A stretch of 36,052 nucleotides of DNA, taken from positions 1 through 36,052 of the forward strand of contig NZ_NHSD01000292.1 of NCBI RefSeq assembly GCF_016653255.1, given 5' to 3'. Origin of the DNA: Rhodobaculum claviforme (GTDB taxonomy: Bacteria > Pseudomonadota > Alphaproteobacteria > Rhodobacterales > Rhodobacteraceae). The notes below the pieces were generated by a model that saw only the letters and a program-made list of their open reading frames with translations, made no database searches and was not told the DNA's origin. Below are positions 8,001 to 17,980 of this stretch, one piece after another. The stretch's first letter is position 1. Each line of letters starts with the position of its first letter. The position numbers were made by a program, and so were the translations under genes.

Positions 8001-9194
8001 GTGAACATCCATGAATACCAGGCGAAGGCCCTCCTTCGCAGCTATGGCGCCCCCGTGGCCGACGGCCGCGCCGTTCTCAAGGCCGACGAGGCGAAAGCCG
8101 CCGCCGGCGCCCTCGACGGCCCCGTGTGGGTGGTGAAGGCACAGATCCACGCCGGCGGCCGCGGCAAGGGCCACTTCAAGGAAGCCAGCGCCGGCGAAAA
8201 GGGCGGCGTGCGCCTTGCCCGCTCGGTCGAGGAAGCCGCCGAACAGGCCGCCGCCATGCTGGGCCGCACGCTGGTCACCCACCAGACCGGCCCCGAGGGC
8301 AAGCAGGTCGGCCGCATCTACATCGAGGACGGCGCCGACATCGCGCGCGAGCTGTACCTGGCGATGCTGATCGACCGCAACACCAGCCGCGTGTCCTTTG
8401 TCTGCTCCACCGAGGGCGGCATGGACATCGAGGAGGTCGCGGCCAGCACCCCCGAGAAGATCCTGTCGTTCAGCGTCGACCCCGCCACCGGCATCCAGGG
8501 CTTCCACGGCCGCCGCATCGCCTTCGCCCTCGGGCTGGAGGGCAAGCAGGTCAAGCAGTGCGTCGATCTGGTCGGCAAGCTCTACAAGCTGTTCACCGAG
8601 CGCGACGCCGAGATGGTCGAGATCAACCCCCTGATCGTCACCAGCGACGGCGACCTGCGCTGCCTCGACGCCAAGATGGGCTTCGACAGCAACGCCCTCT
8701 ACCGCCAGCCCGACATCCTGTCTCTGCGCGACGAGAGCGAGGAGGACAGCAAGGAACTCGCCGCCTCCAAGTTCGACCTCAGCTACATCGCGCTGGATGG
8801 CGAGATCGGCTGCATGGTCAACGGCGCGGGGCTTGCGATGGCCACGATGGACATCATCAAGCTCTATGGCGCGGAACCGGCCAACTTCCTCGACGTCGGC
8901 GGCGGCGCCACCAAGGAGAAGGTGACCGAGGCGTTCAAGATCATCACCTCCGATCCCAACGTCAAAGGCATCCTGGTGAACATCTTCGGCGGCATCATGC
9001 GCTGCGACGTGATCGCCGAGGGCGTGATCGCGGCCGTCAAGGAGATGGGCCTGAAGGTCCCCCTCGTGGTCCGTCTGGAGGGCACCAACGTCGAGAAGGG
9101 CAAGGAGATCATCGCGGGCTCGGGCCTGAACGTGATCGCCGCCGATGATCTGGACGATGCCGCAAGGAAGATCGTCAAGGCCGTGCGCGGCTGA
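8001..9194 (+). CDS. sucC: Succinyl-CoA synthetase beta subunit
   Basis: A 397-residue ATP-grasp subunit of succinyl-CoA synthetase, which makes ATP or GTP from succinyl-CoA. The GTG start at 8001 gives [18 protein letters not shown], the universal N-terminus of this subunit; 20 further open codons upstream are not family-like and begin near the promoter. The ATP-grasp part holds [16 protein letters not shown]; the C-terminal ligase part has [13 protein letters not shown] and [15 protein letters not shown]. The length is standard. It is the first gene of the suc operon, 58 bases before sucD, under the tandem palindromic operators. Confidence 0.97.
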   Translation: MNIHEYQAKALLRSYGAPVADGRAVLKADEAKAAAGALDGPVWVVKAQIHAGGRGKGHFKEASAGEKGGVRLARSVEEAAEQAAAMLGRTLVTHQTGPEGKQVGRIYIEDGADIARELYLAMLIDRNTSRVSFVCSTEGGMDIEEVAASTPEKILSFSVDPATGIQGFHGRRIAFALGLEGKQVKQCVDLVGKLYKLFTERDAEMVEINPLIVTSDGDLRCLDAKMGFDSNALYRQPDILSLRDESEEDSKELAASKFDLSYIALDGEIGCMVNGAGLAMATMDIIKLYGAEPANFLDVGGGATKEKVTEAFKIITSDPNVKGILVNIFGGIMRCDVIAEGVIAAVKEMGLKVPLVVRLEGTNVEKGKEIIAGSGLNVIAADDLDDAARKIVKAVRG

Positions 9195-9252
9195 TCCGCC
9201 GCCCGCCAGCGACAGACTGCGGGCTGTGTCCCGCCACAGGAACGGAAAACCA

Positions 9253-10137
9253 ATGGCCGTACTCGTCAACAAGACCACCAAGGTGATCTGCCAGGGCTTC
9301 ACCGGCAGCCAGGGCACCTTCCACTCCGAACAGGCCATCGCCTATGGCACGCAGATGGTCGGCGGCGTCACGCCGGGCAAAGGGGGCACCGACCACCTCG
9401 GGCTGCCGGTGTTCAACTCGGTGCACGAGGCGATGGAGCGCACCGGCGCGAACGCCAGCGTGATCTACGTCCCGCCCCCCTTCGCCGCCGATTCGATCCT
9501 GGAGGCCATCGACGCTGAAATGCCGCTGATCGTGTGCATCACCGAAGGCATCCCGGTGCAGGACATGATGAAGGTCAAGCGCGCGGTCGAGGGCTCGAAG
9601 TCGCGGCTGATCGGCCCGAACTGCCCCGGTGTGATCACCCCGGACGAGTGCAAGATCGGCATCATGCCCGGCCACATCCACATGCGCGGATCGTGCGGCG
9701 TGATCTCGCGCTCGGGCACGCTGAACTACGAGGCGGTCAAGCAGACCACCGACGCGGGGCTGGGGCAGTCGTCCTGTGTGGGCATCGGCGGCGACCCGGT
9801 CAAGGGCACCGAGTTCACCGACGTGCTGGAGTGGTTCCTCGCGGACCCGGAGACCGAGAGCCTCATCATGATCGGCGAGATCGGCGGCACCGCCGAGGAG
9901 GAAGCCGCCCAGTTCCTGCGCGACGAGACCAGGCGCGGCCGCTCCAAGCCCTGCGCGGGCTTCATCGCCGGGCGCACCGCCCCTCCGGGCCGTCGCATGG
10001 GCCACGCCGGCGCCATCGTCGCGGGTGGCAAGGGCGACGCGGAATCCAAGATCGAGGCCATGCGCTCGGCCGGGATCGTGGTGGCCGACAGCCCCGCGGG
10101 CCTCGGTGAGGCGGTGCTGAAGGCGATCGGCAAGTGA
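9253..10137 (+). CDS. sucD: Succinyl-CoA synthetase alpha subunit
   Basis: A 294-residue alpha subunit, which binds CoA and carries the phospho-histidine intermediate. The start [21 protein letters not shown] is the normal N-terminus, with AGGAACGG before it. The frame is open further upstream into sucC but without family similarity. The active-site His is H251 in [29 protein letters not shown] is the matching loop holding the catalytic Glu. In most relatives sucA follows closely; here an AT-richer methyltransferase gene begins 38 bases after the stop. Confidence 0.97.
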   Translation: MAVLVNKTTKVICQGFTGSQGTFHSEQAIAYGTQMVGGVTPGKGGTDHLGLPVFNSVHEAMERTGANASVIYVPPPFAADSILEAIDAEMPLIVCITEGIPVQDMMKVKRAVEGSKSRLIGPNCPGVITPDECKIGIMPGHIHMRGSCGVISRSGTLNYEAVKQTTDAGLGQSSCVGIGGDPVKGTEFTDVLEWFLADPETESLIMIGEIGGTAEEEAAQFLRDETRRGRSKPCAGFIAGRTAPPGRRMGHAGAIVAGGKGDAESKIEAMRSAGIVVADSPAGLGEAVLKAIGK

Positions 10138-10175
10138 TGTTGGCTATAAACCGATAACAAAGGCAGGGTTGCGCT

Positions 10176-11135
10176 GTGTTCGAGTCTAAAGGAGACAGTC
10201 AAGCACGTTCGCTTAGGGTGGCTGGCGACTGGCGCAGGCCTGCCGAGACAGATGCCTATGAAATCGTTTGGCAGTCAGATGCGGCGCCTGGCATGCTGCT
10301 GCCCAGACCAAGCCATTCTGATGTGGCCGCCGCATACGCTGTGGAAGACTACTACACGCATGGCACGAGAGCCGGTGAAAGAGCAGTTAAGAAACGCCTC
10401 CTTGGACGTCTGCTCTTGCGACTTGCTTGGGCATTCGACCACAGTGTTGATCCTACTGCGGAATGGTGGCGTTCGACCCTGCCGAGCGAGCCTCAACGGA
10501 TAATCGATTTCGGTTGTGGAGATGGAAGGTTGCTCCAGATGCTGACCGAGATGGGGCATGAGTGCGTTGGTGTGGAACCCGATGCGGCAGCGATTGCTGC
10601 AGCACGAAAAAGAGATATCAAGGTTTACCCGGGAACGGCCGAAGTCCCACCTGAAGAAATTCGTGGTAGGAAGTTTGATGTGGTCGTGATGTCTCACTCT
10701 CTAGAACACTGCCTCGACCCTGATAGCGCACTTGAAAATGCTCGAGATATTCTTGCAGTTGGAGGCATGCTCATTGTCGAGGTGCCGAACAATGCCGCGC
10801 TAGGTCTAACGGTTTTCGGGCAAAACTGGCATTGGCTGGACGCACCTCGCCACCTCAACTTTTTCGATGAGGTTTCTTTGCGAAGCAAAGTTGAATGCAT
10901 CGGGTTTGAAGTTGTTGACGTGTCGTATCGGGGGTATTGCAGGCAGTTTGCCGCCGGTTGGATCTCAACCCAAGACAGAATCTCAGACGTACTTTCAGCC
11001 GGACGTGGAAATGAAACTTGGCGTCATCTGATGCTGCTGCTCAGGACTTTGAAGGCTCGACCGTCTAGGAAATACGACTCAGTGCGTTTGGTTGCGTTGC
11101 GCTCGAACGCAGCGCATCATGGAGGGGTTCAATGA
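10176..11135 (+). CDS. Class I SAM-dependent methyltransferase inserted between sucD and sucA
   Basis: A 319-residue predicted methyltransferase. Motif I is DFGCGDGRLL (111-120), the acidic SAM-ribose residue lies in VGVEPD (131-136), and FDVVVMSHSLEHCLDP (167-182) and GGMLIVEVPNN (196-206) complete the fold, as in the Methyltransf_23 group found in sugar and cell-surface loci. Relatives often have an N-terminal Cys-pair zinc site just before the P-x-P...YYTH segment; here the segment (LPRPSHSDVAAAYAVEDYYTHG) is kept but no Cys pair is present. Start GTG at 10176 after GGCAGGG. The gene is clearly AT-richer than sucD and sucA. Its TGA overlaps the sucA ATG (ATGA), and the sucA ribosome binding site lies in its last codons. 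Substrate unknown. Confidence 0.88.
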   Translation: MFESKGDSQARSLRVAGDWRRPAETDAYEIVWQSDAAPGMLLPRPSHSDVAAAYAVEDYYTHGTRAGERAVKKRLLGRLLLRLAWAFDHSVDPTAEWWRSTLPSEPQRIIDFGCGDGRLLQMLTEMGHECVGVEPDAAAIAAARKRDIKVYPGTAEVPPEEIRGRKFDVVVMSHSLEHCLDPDSALENARDILAVGGMLIVEVPNNAALGLTVFGQNWHWLDAPRHLNFFDEVSLRSKVECIGFEVVDVSYRGYCRQFAAGWISTQDRISDVLSAGRGNETWRHLMLLLRTLKARPSRKYDSVRLVALRSNAAHHGGVQ

Positions 11136-14083
11136 CCGAACACAGCCGCAACGACGCGTTCCAGCCGGAAAGCGCCCTGAACGGGGGCAACGCCGACTAC
11201 ATCGACCGGCTCCATGCCCGCTATGCGAGCGACCCGCAGGCGGTGGACCCGGACTGGGCCGCATATTTCCGCGCGCTGGGCGAGGAGGCGGTCCCCGCCG
11301 GCCCGTCCTGGGCGCGCACCGACTGGCCGCCGCAGCCCAGCGACGAGCTGACGGCGGCGCTGGACGGCCAATGGCCCGCCCCCCCGCCCGCCCCGAAGGA
11401 GCAAAAGGCCGCCGCCGAGAAGATCCTGAAGAAGGCGCAGGAACAGGGCACCACCATCACCGACCGCGAGTTGCGCCGGGCGGTGCTGGATTCCGTGCGC
11501 GCGCTGATGATCATCCGCGCCTACCGCATCCGCGGGCATCTGGTGGCCGACCTCGACCCGCTGGGGATGCGTGACCAGACCCCGCACCCGGAACTGGACC
11601 CGCGCAGCTACGGCTTCTCGGATGCCGACATGGACCGGCCGATCTTCATCGACAACGTGCTGGGGCTGGAGGTCGCCTCGCTGCGCCAGATCGTCGACAT
11701 CCTGCAGCGGACGTACTGCGGCACCTTCGCGCTGCAGTTCATGCACATCTCCGACCCCGAGCAGTCCGCCTGGCTGAAGGAGCGGATCGAGGGGTACGGC
11801 AAGGAGATCAGCTTCACCAAGCAGGGCCGCCGCGCGATCCTCAACAAGCTGGTGGAGGCCGAGGGCTTCGAGAAGTTCCTGCACGTCAAATACATGGGCA
11901 CCAAGCGCTTCGGTCTTGATGGCGCCGAGGCGGTGATCCCCGCGATGGAGCAGATCATCAAGCGCGGCGGCGCGCTGGGCGTGCGCGAGATCGCCATCGG
12001 CATGCCCCACCGCGGGCGGCTGTCGGTGCTGGCCAACGTGATGGGCAAGCCCTATCGCGCGATCTTCAACGAATTCCAGGGCGGCAGCTTCAAGCCCGAG
12101 GACGTGGACGGCTCGGGCGACGTCAAGTACCACCTCGGGGCGTCGTCGGATCGGGAATTCGACGGCAACAGCGTGCACCTGAGCCTGACCGCCAACCCCA
12201 GCCATCTGGAGGCGGTCAACCCGGTCGTCCTGGGCAAGTGCCGCGCCAAGCAGGACCAGGCCAACGATCCGGAGCGCACCAGCGTCCTGCCGGTGCTGCT
12301 GCACGGCGACGCGGCGTTCGCAGGCCAGGGCGTGGTAGCCGAGGGCTTCGGCCTGTCGGGCCTGAAGGGCCACCGCACCGGGGGCACGCTGCACATCATC
12401 GTCAACAACCAGATCGGCTTCACCACCGCGCCGCACTTCAGCCGCTCCAGCCCCTACCCCACCGACATCGCGCTGATGGTCGAGGCGCCGATCTTCCACG
12501 TCAACGGCGACGACCCGGAAGCGGTGGTGCACGCCGCCAAGGTCGCGGTGGAGTTCCGCCAGAAGTTCCGCAAGGACGTGGTGATCGACGTCTTCTGCTA
12601 CCGCCGGTTCGGCCACAACGAGGGCGACGAGCCGATGTTCACCAATCCGGTGATGTACAACCGGATCAAGAAGCACAAGACGACGCTCCAGCTCTACACC
12701 GAGCGGCTGGTCCATGACGGGCTGATCCCCGAGGGCGAGATCGAGGACATGAAGGCCGCCTTCCAGGCGACGCTGAACGAGGAGTTCGAGACCGGAAAGA
12801 CCTACAAGCCCAACAAGGCGGACTGGCTCGACGGCCGCTGGGCGGGGTTTGACCGCGAGGGCAAGGACTACCAGCCGGGCAAGACGGCCATCTCGCACGA
12901 GACGCTGCGCGAGGTGGGGCGCGCGCTGACGACGGCGCCGGACGGCTTTGCCATGCATCGCACCGTGTCGCGGCTGCTGGAGGCCAAGGCGCAGATGTTC
13001 GAGACCGGCCAGGGCTTCGACTGGTCCACCGCCGAGGCGCTGGCCTTCGGCTCGCTGCTGACCGAGGGGTATCCGGTGCGGCTGTCGGGGCAGGATTCGA
13101 CCCGCGGCACCTTCAGCCAGCGCCACTCGGCCTTCATCGACCAGAACACCGAGGACCGGTACTTCCCCCTCAACCACATCCGCGAGGGGCAGGCGCGCTA
13201 CGAGGTCATCGACTCGATGCTGTCGGAATACGCAGTGCTGGGGTTCGAGTACGGCTACAGCCTGGCCGAGCCCAACACGCTGGTGATGTGGGAGGCGCAG
13301 TTCGGCGACTTCGCCAACGGCGCGCAGATCATGTTCGACCAGTTCATCAGCTCGGGTGAATCCAAGTGGCTGCGGATGTCGGGCCTCGTGATGCTGCTGC
13401 CCCACGGGTTCGAGGGCCAGGGGCCGGAGCATTCGTCCGCCCGGCTGGAGCGGTTCCTGCAGATGTGCGCCCAGGACAACTGGATCGTCGCCAACTGCAC
13501 GACGCCGGCGAACTATTTCCACATCCTGCGCCGGCAGATCCACCGCACCTTCCGCAAGCCGCTGGTGCTGATGACGCCCAAGTCGCTCCTGCGCCACAAG
13601 CTCGCGATTTCGGACGTGGGCGATTTCATCGACGGCTCGCAGTTCCACCGCGTCCTGTGGGACGACGCCCAGAAGGGCCACAGCGACACCGTGCTGAAAC
13701 TGGATGCGGAGATCCGCCGCGTGGTGCTGTGCTCCGGCAAGGTCTATTTCGACCTGCTGGAGGAGCGCGACAAGCGCGGCATCGACGATGTCTATCTGCT
13801 GCGGGTGGAACAGTTCTACCCCTTCCCCGCCATGAGCCTGACGCAGGAGCTGGGCCGCTTTCCCGCCGCCGAGATCGTCTGGTGCCAGGAGGAGCCCAAG
13901 AACCAGGGCGCCTGGACCTTCATCGAACCCAACCTCGAATGGGTGCTGGGCCGGCTCGGGGCTGCGCATCCGCGCCCGCGCTATGTCGGCCGGCCCGCGG
14001 CGGCATCGCCCGCCACGGGGCTTGCCAGCCAGCATCGGGCCCAACAGGAAGCGCTCGTCAACGAAGCGCTGAGCACGGAGTAA
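11132..14083 (+). CDS. sucA: 2-Oxoglutarate dehydrogenase E1 component
   Basis: A 983-residue thiamine-diphosphate decarboxylase subunit of the 2-oxoglutarate dehydrogenase complex. The N-terminal piece [21 protein letters not shown] docks to the E2 core. [35 protein letters not shown] and VNNQIGFTT are the ThDP/Mg-binding segments. [20 protein letters not shown] is the substrate/active-site loop. Length is normal. GGAGGGG lies 4 bases before the ATG at 11132, within the 3' end of the methyltransferase gene that it overlaps by 4 bases, so its translation probably depends on ribosomes reading that gene. sucB follows after 4 bases. Confidence 0.97.
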   Translation: MTEHSRNDAFQPESALNGGNADYIDRLHARYASDPQAVDPDWAAYFRALGEEAVPAGPSWARTDWPPQPSDELTAALDGQWPAPPPAPKEQKAAAEKILKKAQEQGTTITDRELRRAVLDSVRALMIIRAYRIRGHLVADLDPLGMRDQTPHPELDPRSYGFSDADMDRPIFIDNVLGLEVASLRQIVDILQRTYCGTFALQFMHISDPEQSAWLKERIEGYGKEISFTKQGRRAILNKLVEAEGFEKFLHVKYMGTKRFGLDGAEAVIPAMEQIIKRGGALGVREIAIGMPHRGRLSVLANVMGKPYRAIFNEFQGGSFKPEDVDGSGDVKYHLGASSDREFDGNSVHLSLTANPSHLEAVNPVVLGKCRAKQDQANDPERTSVLPVLLHGDAAFAGQGVVAEGFGLSGLKGHRTGGTLHIIVNNQIGFTTAPHFSRSSPYPTDIALMVEAPIFHVNGDDPEAVVHAAKVAVEFRQKFRKDVVIDVFCYRRFGHNEGDEPMFTNPVMYNRIKKHKTTLQLYTERLVHDGLIPEGEIEDMKAAFQATLNEEFETGKTYKPNKADWLDGRWAGFDREGKDYQPGKTAISHETLREVGRALTTAPDGFAMHRTVSRLLEAKAQMFETGQGFDWSTAEALAFGSLLTEGYPVRLSGQDSTRGTFSQRHSAFIDQNTEDRYFPLNHIREGQARYEVIDSMLSEYAVLGFEYGYSLAEPNTLVMWEAQFGDFANGAQIMFDQFISSGESKWLRMSGLVMLLPHGFEGQGPEHSSARLERFLQMCAQDNWIVANCTTPANYFHILRRQIHRTFRKPLVLMTPKSLLRHKLAISDVGDFIDGSQFHRVLWDDAQKGHSDTVLKLDAEIRRVVLCSGKVYFDLLEERDKRGIDDVYLLRVEQFYPFPAMSLTQELGRFPAAEIVWCQEEPKNQGAWTFIEPNLEWVLGRLGAAHPRPRYVGRPAAASPATGLASQHRAQQEALVNEALSTE

Positions 14084-14087
14084 ACGC

Positions 14088-15638
14088 ATGTCCATCGAAG
14101 TCCGCGTGCCCACGTTGGGCGAATCCGTCACCGAGGCCACGGTGGCGACGTGGTTCAAGAAGCCCGGCGAGACGGTCGCCGCCGACGAAATGCTGTGCGA
14201 GCTGGAGACCGACAAGGTCACGGTGGAGGTGCCCAGCCCCGCCGCCGGCACGCTGGGCGAGATCGTCGCGGCCGAGGGCGACACGGTGGGGGTGGATGCG
14301 CTGCTGGCAACCCTGACCGAGAGCGACGGCAAACCCGCACCGGCCCGCGGCGGCGCGCCCAAGGCCGCCGCACCCGCGGCTCCGGCGGGTGACACCGTGG
14401 ACGTCATGGTCCCCGCGCTGGGCGAAAGCGTCAGCGAGGCGACAGTCGCCACCTGGTTCAAGGCGGTGGGCGACAGCGTCGCCGCCGACGAGATCCTGTG
14501 CGAACTGGAGACCGACAAGGTCAGCGTCGAGGTCCCGAGCCCCACCGCCGGCACGCTGTCGCAGATCGTCGCCGAGGCCGGGACCACGGTGGCCGCGGGT
14601 GGCAAGCTTGCGGTCCTGGCGGCCGGTGAGGGCGGCGCCGCGGCCACGGGGACCGGCGCGGCCGCAGCCCCTGCCCCGCCCACCGCCGCTGCGGCCGAGC
14701 GCAGCGGCGCGGGCCGCGCGGATGTGGAAGACGCCCCTTCGGCGAAGAAGATGATGGCCGAGAAGGGGCTGACGCGCGATCAGGTCGAAGGCACCGGCCG
14801 TGACGGGCGGATCATGAAGGAGGACGTGGCGCGCGCCGCGGCGGACGCGGCCCCGGCGGCGCAGGCTGCGCCTGCCCCGACCATGCCCGCCCCCGCAGCC
14901 CAACAGGCACCGCGCGCCGCCGTCCCGGCCGACGATGCCGCCCGCGAAGAGCGGGTGAAGATGAGCCGCCTGCGCCAGACCATCGCGCGCAGGCTCAAGG
15001 ATGCGCAGAACACCGCGGCCATGCTGACCACCTATAACGAGGTGGACATGGGCCCGATCATGGATCTGCGCAACGAATACAAGGGGTTGTTCGAAAAGAA
15101 GCACGGCGTGAAGCTTGGCTTCATGTCCTTCTTCGTCAAGGCCTGCTGCCACGCCCTGCACGAGGTGCCCGAGGTCAACGCCGAGATCGACGGCACCGAT
15201 GTGGTCTACAAGAACTATGTCCACATGGGCGTGGCGGTGGGCACGCCGTCAGGGCTGGTGGTGCCGGTGCTGCGCGATGCGCAGGCCATGGGCTTTGCCG
15301 AGATCGAAAAGACCATCGCGTCCCTGGGCGCACGCGCGCGCGACGGCAAGCTGTCGATGGCCGACATGCAGGGCGGATCGTTCACCATCTCCAACGGCGG
15401 GGTGTATGGCTCGCTGATGTCGTCGCCGATCCTGAACCCGCCGCAGTCGGGGATCCTGGGGATGCACAAGATCCAGGATCGTCCGATGGTGGTGAAGGGT
15501 CAGATCGTGGCGCGCCCCATGATGTACCTCGCGCTGAGCTATGACCACCGGATCGTGGACGGCAAGGGCGCGGTGACGTTCCTTGTCCGCGTCAAGGAGG
15601 CGCTGGAGGACCCGCGGCGCCTGTTGATGGACCTCTGA
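14088..15638 (+). CDS. sucB: Dihydrolipoyl succinyltransferase E2 with two lipoyl domains
   Basis: A 516-residue core of the 2-oxoglutarate dehydrogenase complex. It has two lipoyl domains, with lipoyl-lysines K43 and K144, each in an LETDK motif, joined by Ala/Pro-rich linkers. The E3-binding domain is at about 212-250 ([20 protein letters not shown]), and the acetyltransferase-fold catalytic domain runs from about 285 to the end with the catalytic His in [12 protein letters not shown] near 486. Many bacteria have one lipoyl domain; two are usual in Rhodobacteraceae relatives. The stop overlaps the next start by one base (TGATG). Confidence 0.97.
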   Translation: MSIEVRVPTLGESVTEATVATWFKKPGETVAADEMLCELETDKVTVEVPSPAAGTLGEIVAAEGDTVGVDALLATLTESDGKPAPARGGAPKAAAPAAPAGDTVDVMVPALGESVSEATVATWFKAVGDSVAADEILCELETDKVSVEVPSPTAGTLSQIVAEAGTTVAAGGKLAVLAAGEGGAAATGTGAAAAPAPPTAAAAERSGAGRADVEDAPSAKKMMAEKGLTRDQVEGTGRDGRIMKEDVARAAADAAPAAQAAPAPTMPAPAAQQAPRAAVPADDAAREERVKMSRLRQTIARRLKDAQNTAAMLTTYNEVDMGPIMDLRNEYKGLFEKKHGVKLGFMSFFVKACCHALHEVPEVNAEIDGTDVVYKNYVHMGVAVGTPSGLVVPVLRDAQAMGFAEIEKTIASLGARARDGKLSMADMQGGSFTISNGGVYGSLMSSPILNPPQSGILGMHKIQDRPMVVKGQIVARPMMYLALSYDHRIVDGKGAVTFLVRVKEALEDPRRLLMDL

Positions 15639-15925
15639 TGCTGGGGATCCTGTTTCTGGTCGCGGTGGCGCTGGTGGCGCTGGTGGTGGTGCAAAGCGTG
15701 CGCCAGGGCCGGCGCTTCATCCGCGCCGCGCTGTTCCTGCACGAGCTGGAGGGCGGGCGCCCGAAGGACTCCGCCAACGCCGCAGCCAACCTGTTGTTCA
15801 GCCCGGAAAGCTCGGCCTCGGCCGATGCGCATGCCGCCCAGATCGCGGACGCGCGGCGCAAGCGCACCTCCGAGACGCAGGCGCAGGTGATCGGCGCCGC
15901 GCGCGACCGCGGGTTCGAGGGGTGA
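15638..15925 (+). CDS. Small single-span membrane protein in the suc operon
   Basis: A 95-residue protein. Residues 2-20 are one hydrophobic helix (LGILFLVAVALVALVVV) followed by QSVRQGRRF, giving an N-out/C-in anchor by the positive-inside rule. The cytoplasmic tail is Ala-rich and charged (ADAHAAQIADARRKRTSETQAQV) and likely helical. The start overlaps the sucB stop by one base and the MAPEG gene follows 4 bases later, so it is translated with the operon. I do not recognise a named family; tethering or stabilising the dehydrogenase complex would be speculation. Confidence 0.75.
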   Translation: MLGILFLVAVALVALVVVQSVRQGRRFIRAALFLHELEGGRPKDSANAAANLLFSPESSASADAHAAQIADARRKRTSETQAQVIGAARDRGFEG

Positions 15926-15929
15926 GGCC

Positions 15930-16337
15930 ATGACAGGGATCATGACGACGGAGCTGACGGTTCTGGTGCTGGCCGCCCTTCTGGCGGTGGTTCAGCTGGG
16001 CTGGAACGCGGTGCGCGCCAACCTGGAGATGGGGCCGGACTGGTTCCTCACGCCACGCGACAGCGCCCCGCCGCAGCCGCTGCCGGTTGCGCTGGGTCGG
16101 CTCAAGCGCGCCTATGAGAACCACATGGAGACGCTGCCGCTGTTTGCCATCGCGGCCATCGTGGTGACGCTGGCGGGCGCCTCGTCCGGCCTGACGGCGG
16201 CCTGCGCGTGGATCTACCTGGCCGCTCGGGTGCTGTTCGTGCCGGCCTACCGCTTCGGCTGGATGCCGTGGCGCTCGTTCATCTGGGCGGCGGGCTTCGT
16301 CGCCACCGTTCTGATGCTGCTGGCCGCGCTGATCTGA
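15930..16337 (+). CDS. MAPEG-family membrane protein
   Basis: A 135-residue integral membrane protein with four helices. The MAPEG signature (PF01124) is [16 protein letters not shown] between helices 1 and 2, followed by [11 protein letters not shown], then an Arg/Tyr-rich [18 protein letters not shown] and a last helix. In eukaryotes the family handles glutathione and eicosanoids; bacterial members are mostly uncharacterised. GGGGTGAGG precedes the ATG at 15930; an in-frame ATG at 15942 is possible. Its place between sucB and lpd is surprising for the function but is held by tight spacing on both sides. Confidence 0.88.
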   Translation: MTGIMTTELTVLVLAALLAVVQLGWNAVRANLEMGPDWFLTPRDSAPPQPLPVALGRLKRAYENHMETLPLFAIAAIVVTLAGASSGLTAACAWIYLAARVLFVPAYRFGWMPWRSFIWAAGFVATVLMLLAALI

Positions 16338-16365
16338 AGCGCGCCCCCCGAAAGGAAGGCCCCCA

Positions 16366-17754
16366 ATGGCAAGCTATGACGTGATCTTCATCGGCTCCGG
16401 CCCCGGCGGCTATGTCGGCGCCATCCGCGCAGCCCAGCTGGGCCTGCGCACCGCCTGCGTGGAGGGGCGCGAGACGCTGGGCGGCACCTGCCTGAACGTG
16501 GGCTGCATCCCCTCCAAGGCGCTGCTGCACGCCACCCACATGCTGCACGAGGCCGAGCACAACTTCGCCGAGATGGGCCTTGGCGGCGGCAAGCCCAAGG
16601 TCGACTGGGGCAAGATGCAGTCCTACAAGGACGACGTCATCGCCCAGAACACCAAGGGGATCGAGTTCCTGTTCAAGAAGAACAAGGTGGACTGGATCAA
16701 GGGCTGGGCCTCCATCCCCGCGCCGGGCAAGGTGAAGGTCGGCGACGACGTGCACGAGGCCCGGGCCATCGTGATCGCCTCGGGCTCCGAATCCGCCTCC
16801 CTTCCGGGGGTGGAGGTCGACGAGAAGGTCGTGGTCACCTCCACCGGCGCGCTGGAGCTGGGCCGCATCCCCAAGCGGCTGGCGGTGATCGGCGGCGGCG
16901 TGATCGGGCTGGAGATGGGCTCGGTCTATGCCCGCCTGGGGGCGCAGGTGACGGTGCTGGAGTACCTCGACCGGCTGATCCCCGGCAACGACATGGAGGT
17001 CGCGCGGACCTTCCAGCGCATCCTGAAGAAGCAGGGGATGGAGTTCATCCTCGGCGCCGCCGTGCAGGGGGTGGAGGCCACCAGGACCAAGGCCAAGGTC
17101 AGCTACACCCTGAAGAAGGACGACAGCGCCCAGACGCTGGAGGCCGATGTGGTGCTGCTCGCCACCGGGCGTCGTCCCTTCACCGACGGGCTGGGGCTGG
17201 ACACACTGGGCGTGACCCTGTCCAAGCGCAGACAGGTGGAGGTCGATGGCCGCTACGAGACCTCGGTCAAGGGCGTCTACGCCATCGGCGACGCCATCAC
17301 CGGCCCGATGCTCGCGCACAAGGCCGAGGATGAGGGCTACGCCGTGGCCGAGATCCTCGCGGGCCAGGCGGGCCATGTGAACTACGCCACCATCCCCGGC
17401 GTGATCTACACCCACCCCGAGGTCGCGAGCGTGGGCGAGACCGAGGAGACGCTGAAGGAGGCCGGGCGCGCCTACAAGGTCGGCAAGTTCAGTTTCATGG
17501 GCAATGGCCGGGCCAAGGCCAACTTCGCCGCCGACGGCTTCGTCAAGATCCTGGCTGACAAGGACACCGACCGCATCCTGGGCGCCCACATCATCGGCCC
17601 GATGGCGGGCGACCTGATCCACGAGATCTGCGTCGCGATGGAGTTCGGCGCCGCGGCCGAGGATCTTGCCCGCACCTGCCATGCCCACCCCACCTACTCC
17701 GAAGCGGTGCGCGAGGCGGCGCTGGCCTGCGGCGACGGGGCGCTGCACGCCTGA
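16366..17754 (+). CDS. lpd: Dihydrolipoyl dehydrogenase (E3)
   Basis: A 462-residue flavoprotein that reoxidises dihydrolipoamide and reduces NAD, serving the 2-oxoglutarate dehydrogenase complex encoded just upstream. The FAD motif is [13 protein letters not shown], and the redox disulfide is C42/C47 in [12 protein letters not shown]. The NAD-binding motif is [19 protein letters not shown], and [20 protein letters not shown] is the FAD-closing segment. The C-terminal catalytic pair is H441/E446 in [13 protein letters not shown]. Length is normal. AAGGAAGGC precedes the ATG. It ends the suc operon; convergent rmuC lies 226 bases further. Confidence 0.97.
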   Translation: MASYDVIFIGSGPGGYVGAIRAAQLGLRTACVEGRETLGGTCLNVGCIPSKALLHATHMLHEAEHNFAEMGLGGGKPKVDWGKMQSYKDDVIAQNTKGIEFLFKKNKVDWIKGWASIPAPGKVKVGDDVHEARAIVIASGSESASLPGVEVDEKVVVTSTGALELGRIPKRLAVIGGGVIGLEMGSVYARLGAQVTVLEYLDRLIPGNDMEVARTFQRILKKQGMEFILGAAVQGVEATRTKAKVSYTLKKDDSAQTLEADVVLLATGRRPFTDGLGLDTLGVTLSKRRQVEVDGRYETSVKGVYAIGDAITGPMLAHKAEDEGYAVAEILAGQAGHVNYATIPGVIYTHPEVASVGETEETLKEAGRAYKVGKFSFMGNGRAKANFAADGFVKILADKDTDRILGAHIIGPMAGDLIHEICVAMEFGAAAEDLARTCHAHPTYSEAVREAALACGDGALHA

Positions 17755-17796
17755 TCCACAGGCGCCCGGCCGCGGTTTCCATCCGCACGCGCAGGG

Positions 17797-17821
17797 GGCC
17801 GCCACCCCGGGGCAGGCGGCC
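17797..17821 (+). other. GC-rich hairpin downstream of lpd
   Basis: GGCCGCC (17797-17803) pairs with GGCGGCC (17815-17821) across an 11-base loop, 43 bases after the lpd stop. No T-run follows, so it is at best a weak or Rho-assisted end of the suc transcript. The rest of the 226-base lpd-rmuC gap shows nothing else convincing. Confidence 0.3.
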
Positions 17822-17950
17822 GCAACCGGGTGGTTACCGCTTACTACCATCGACGCGATGATGGCCGAGCTGCGCCGCAGCGACCGGCGGCAGATGGACG
17901 CGACCACCATGCCGGTGCTGGCCCCCGGCACGGGTGGGGGCGCAGACACA

Positions 17951-17975
17951 AAATGGCCTGTCCCGCCATGACAGG
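17951..17975 (-). terminator. Candidate terminator after rmuC
   Basis: On the minus strand CCTGTC-ATGGCGG-GACAGG (17975-17957) forms a 6-bp stem 6 bases after the rmuC stop and is followed by CCATTTTG, a short T-run. It is a plausible but weak intrinsic terminator. Confidence 0.4.
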
Positions 17976-17980
17976 ATCCA

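Noticed and set aside
11129-14683. A 1,184-codon open frame on the minus strand antisense to sucA
   Set aside because: A product of high GC at third positions of sucA; the plus strand carries all 2-oxoglutarate dehydrogenase motifs.
17858-17971. Short plus-strand frame after lpd beginning with two Met codons
   Set aside because: No ribosome binding site or family resemblance, and it runs into the likely rmuC terminator hairpin.
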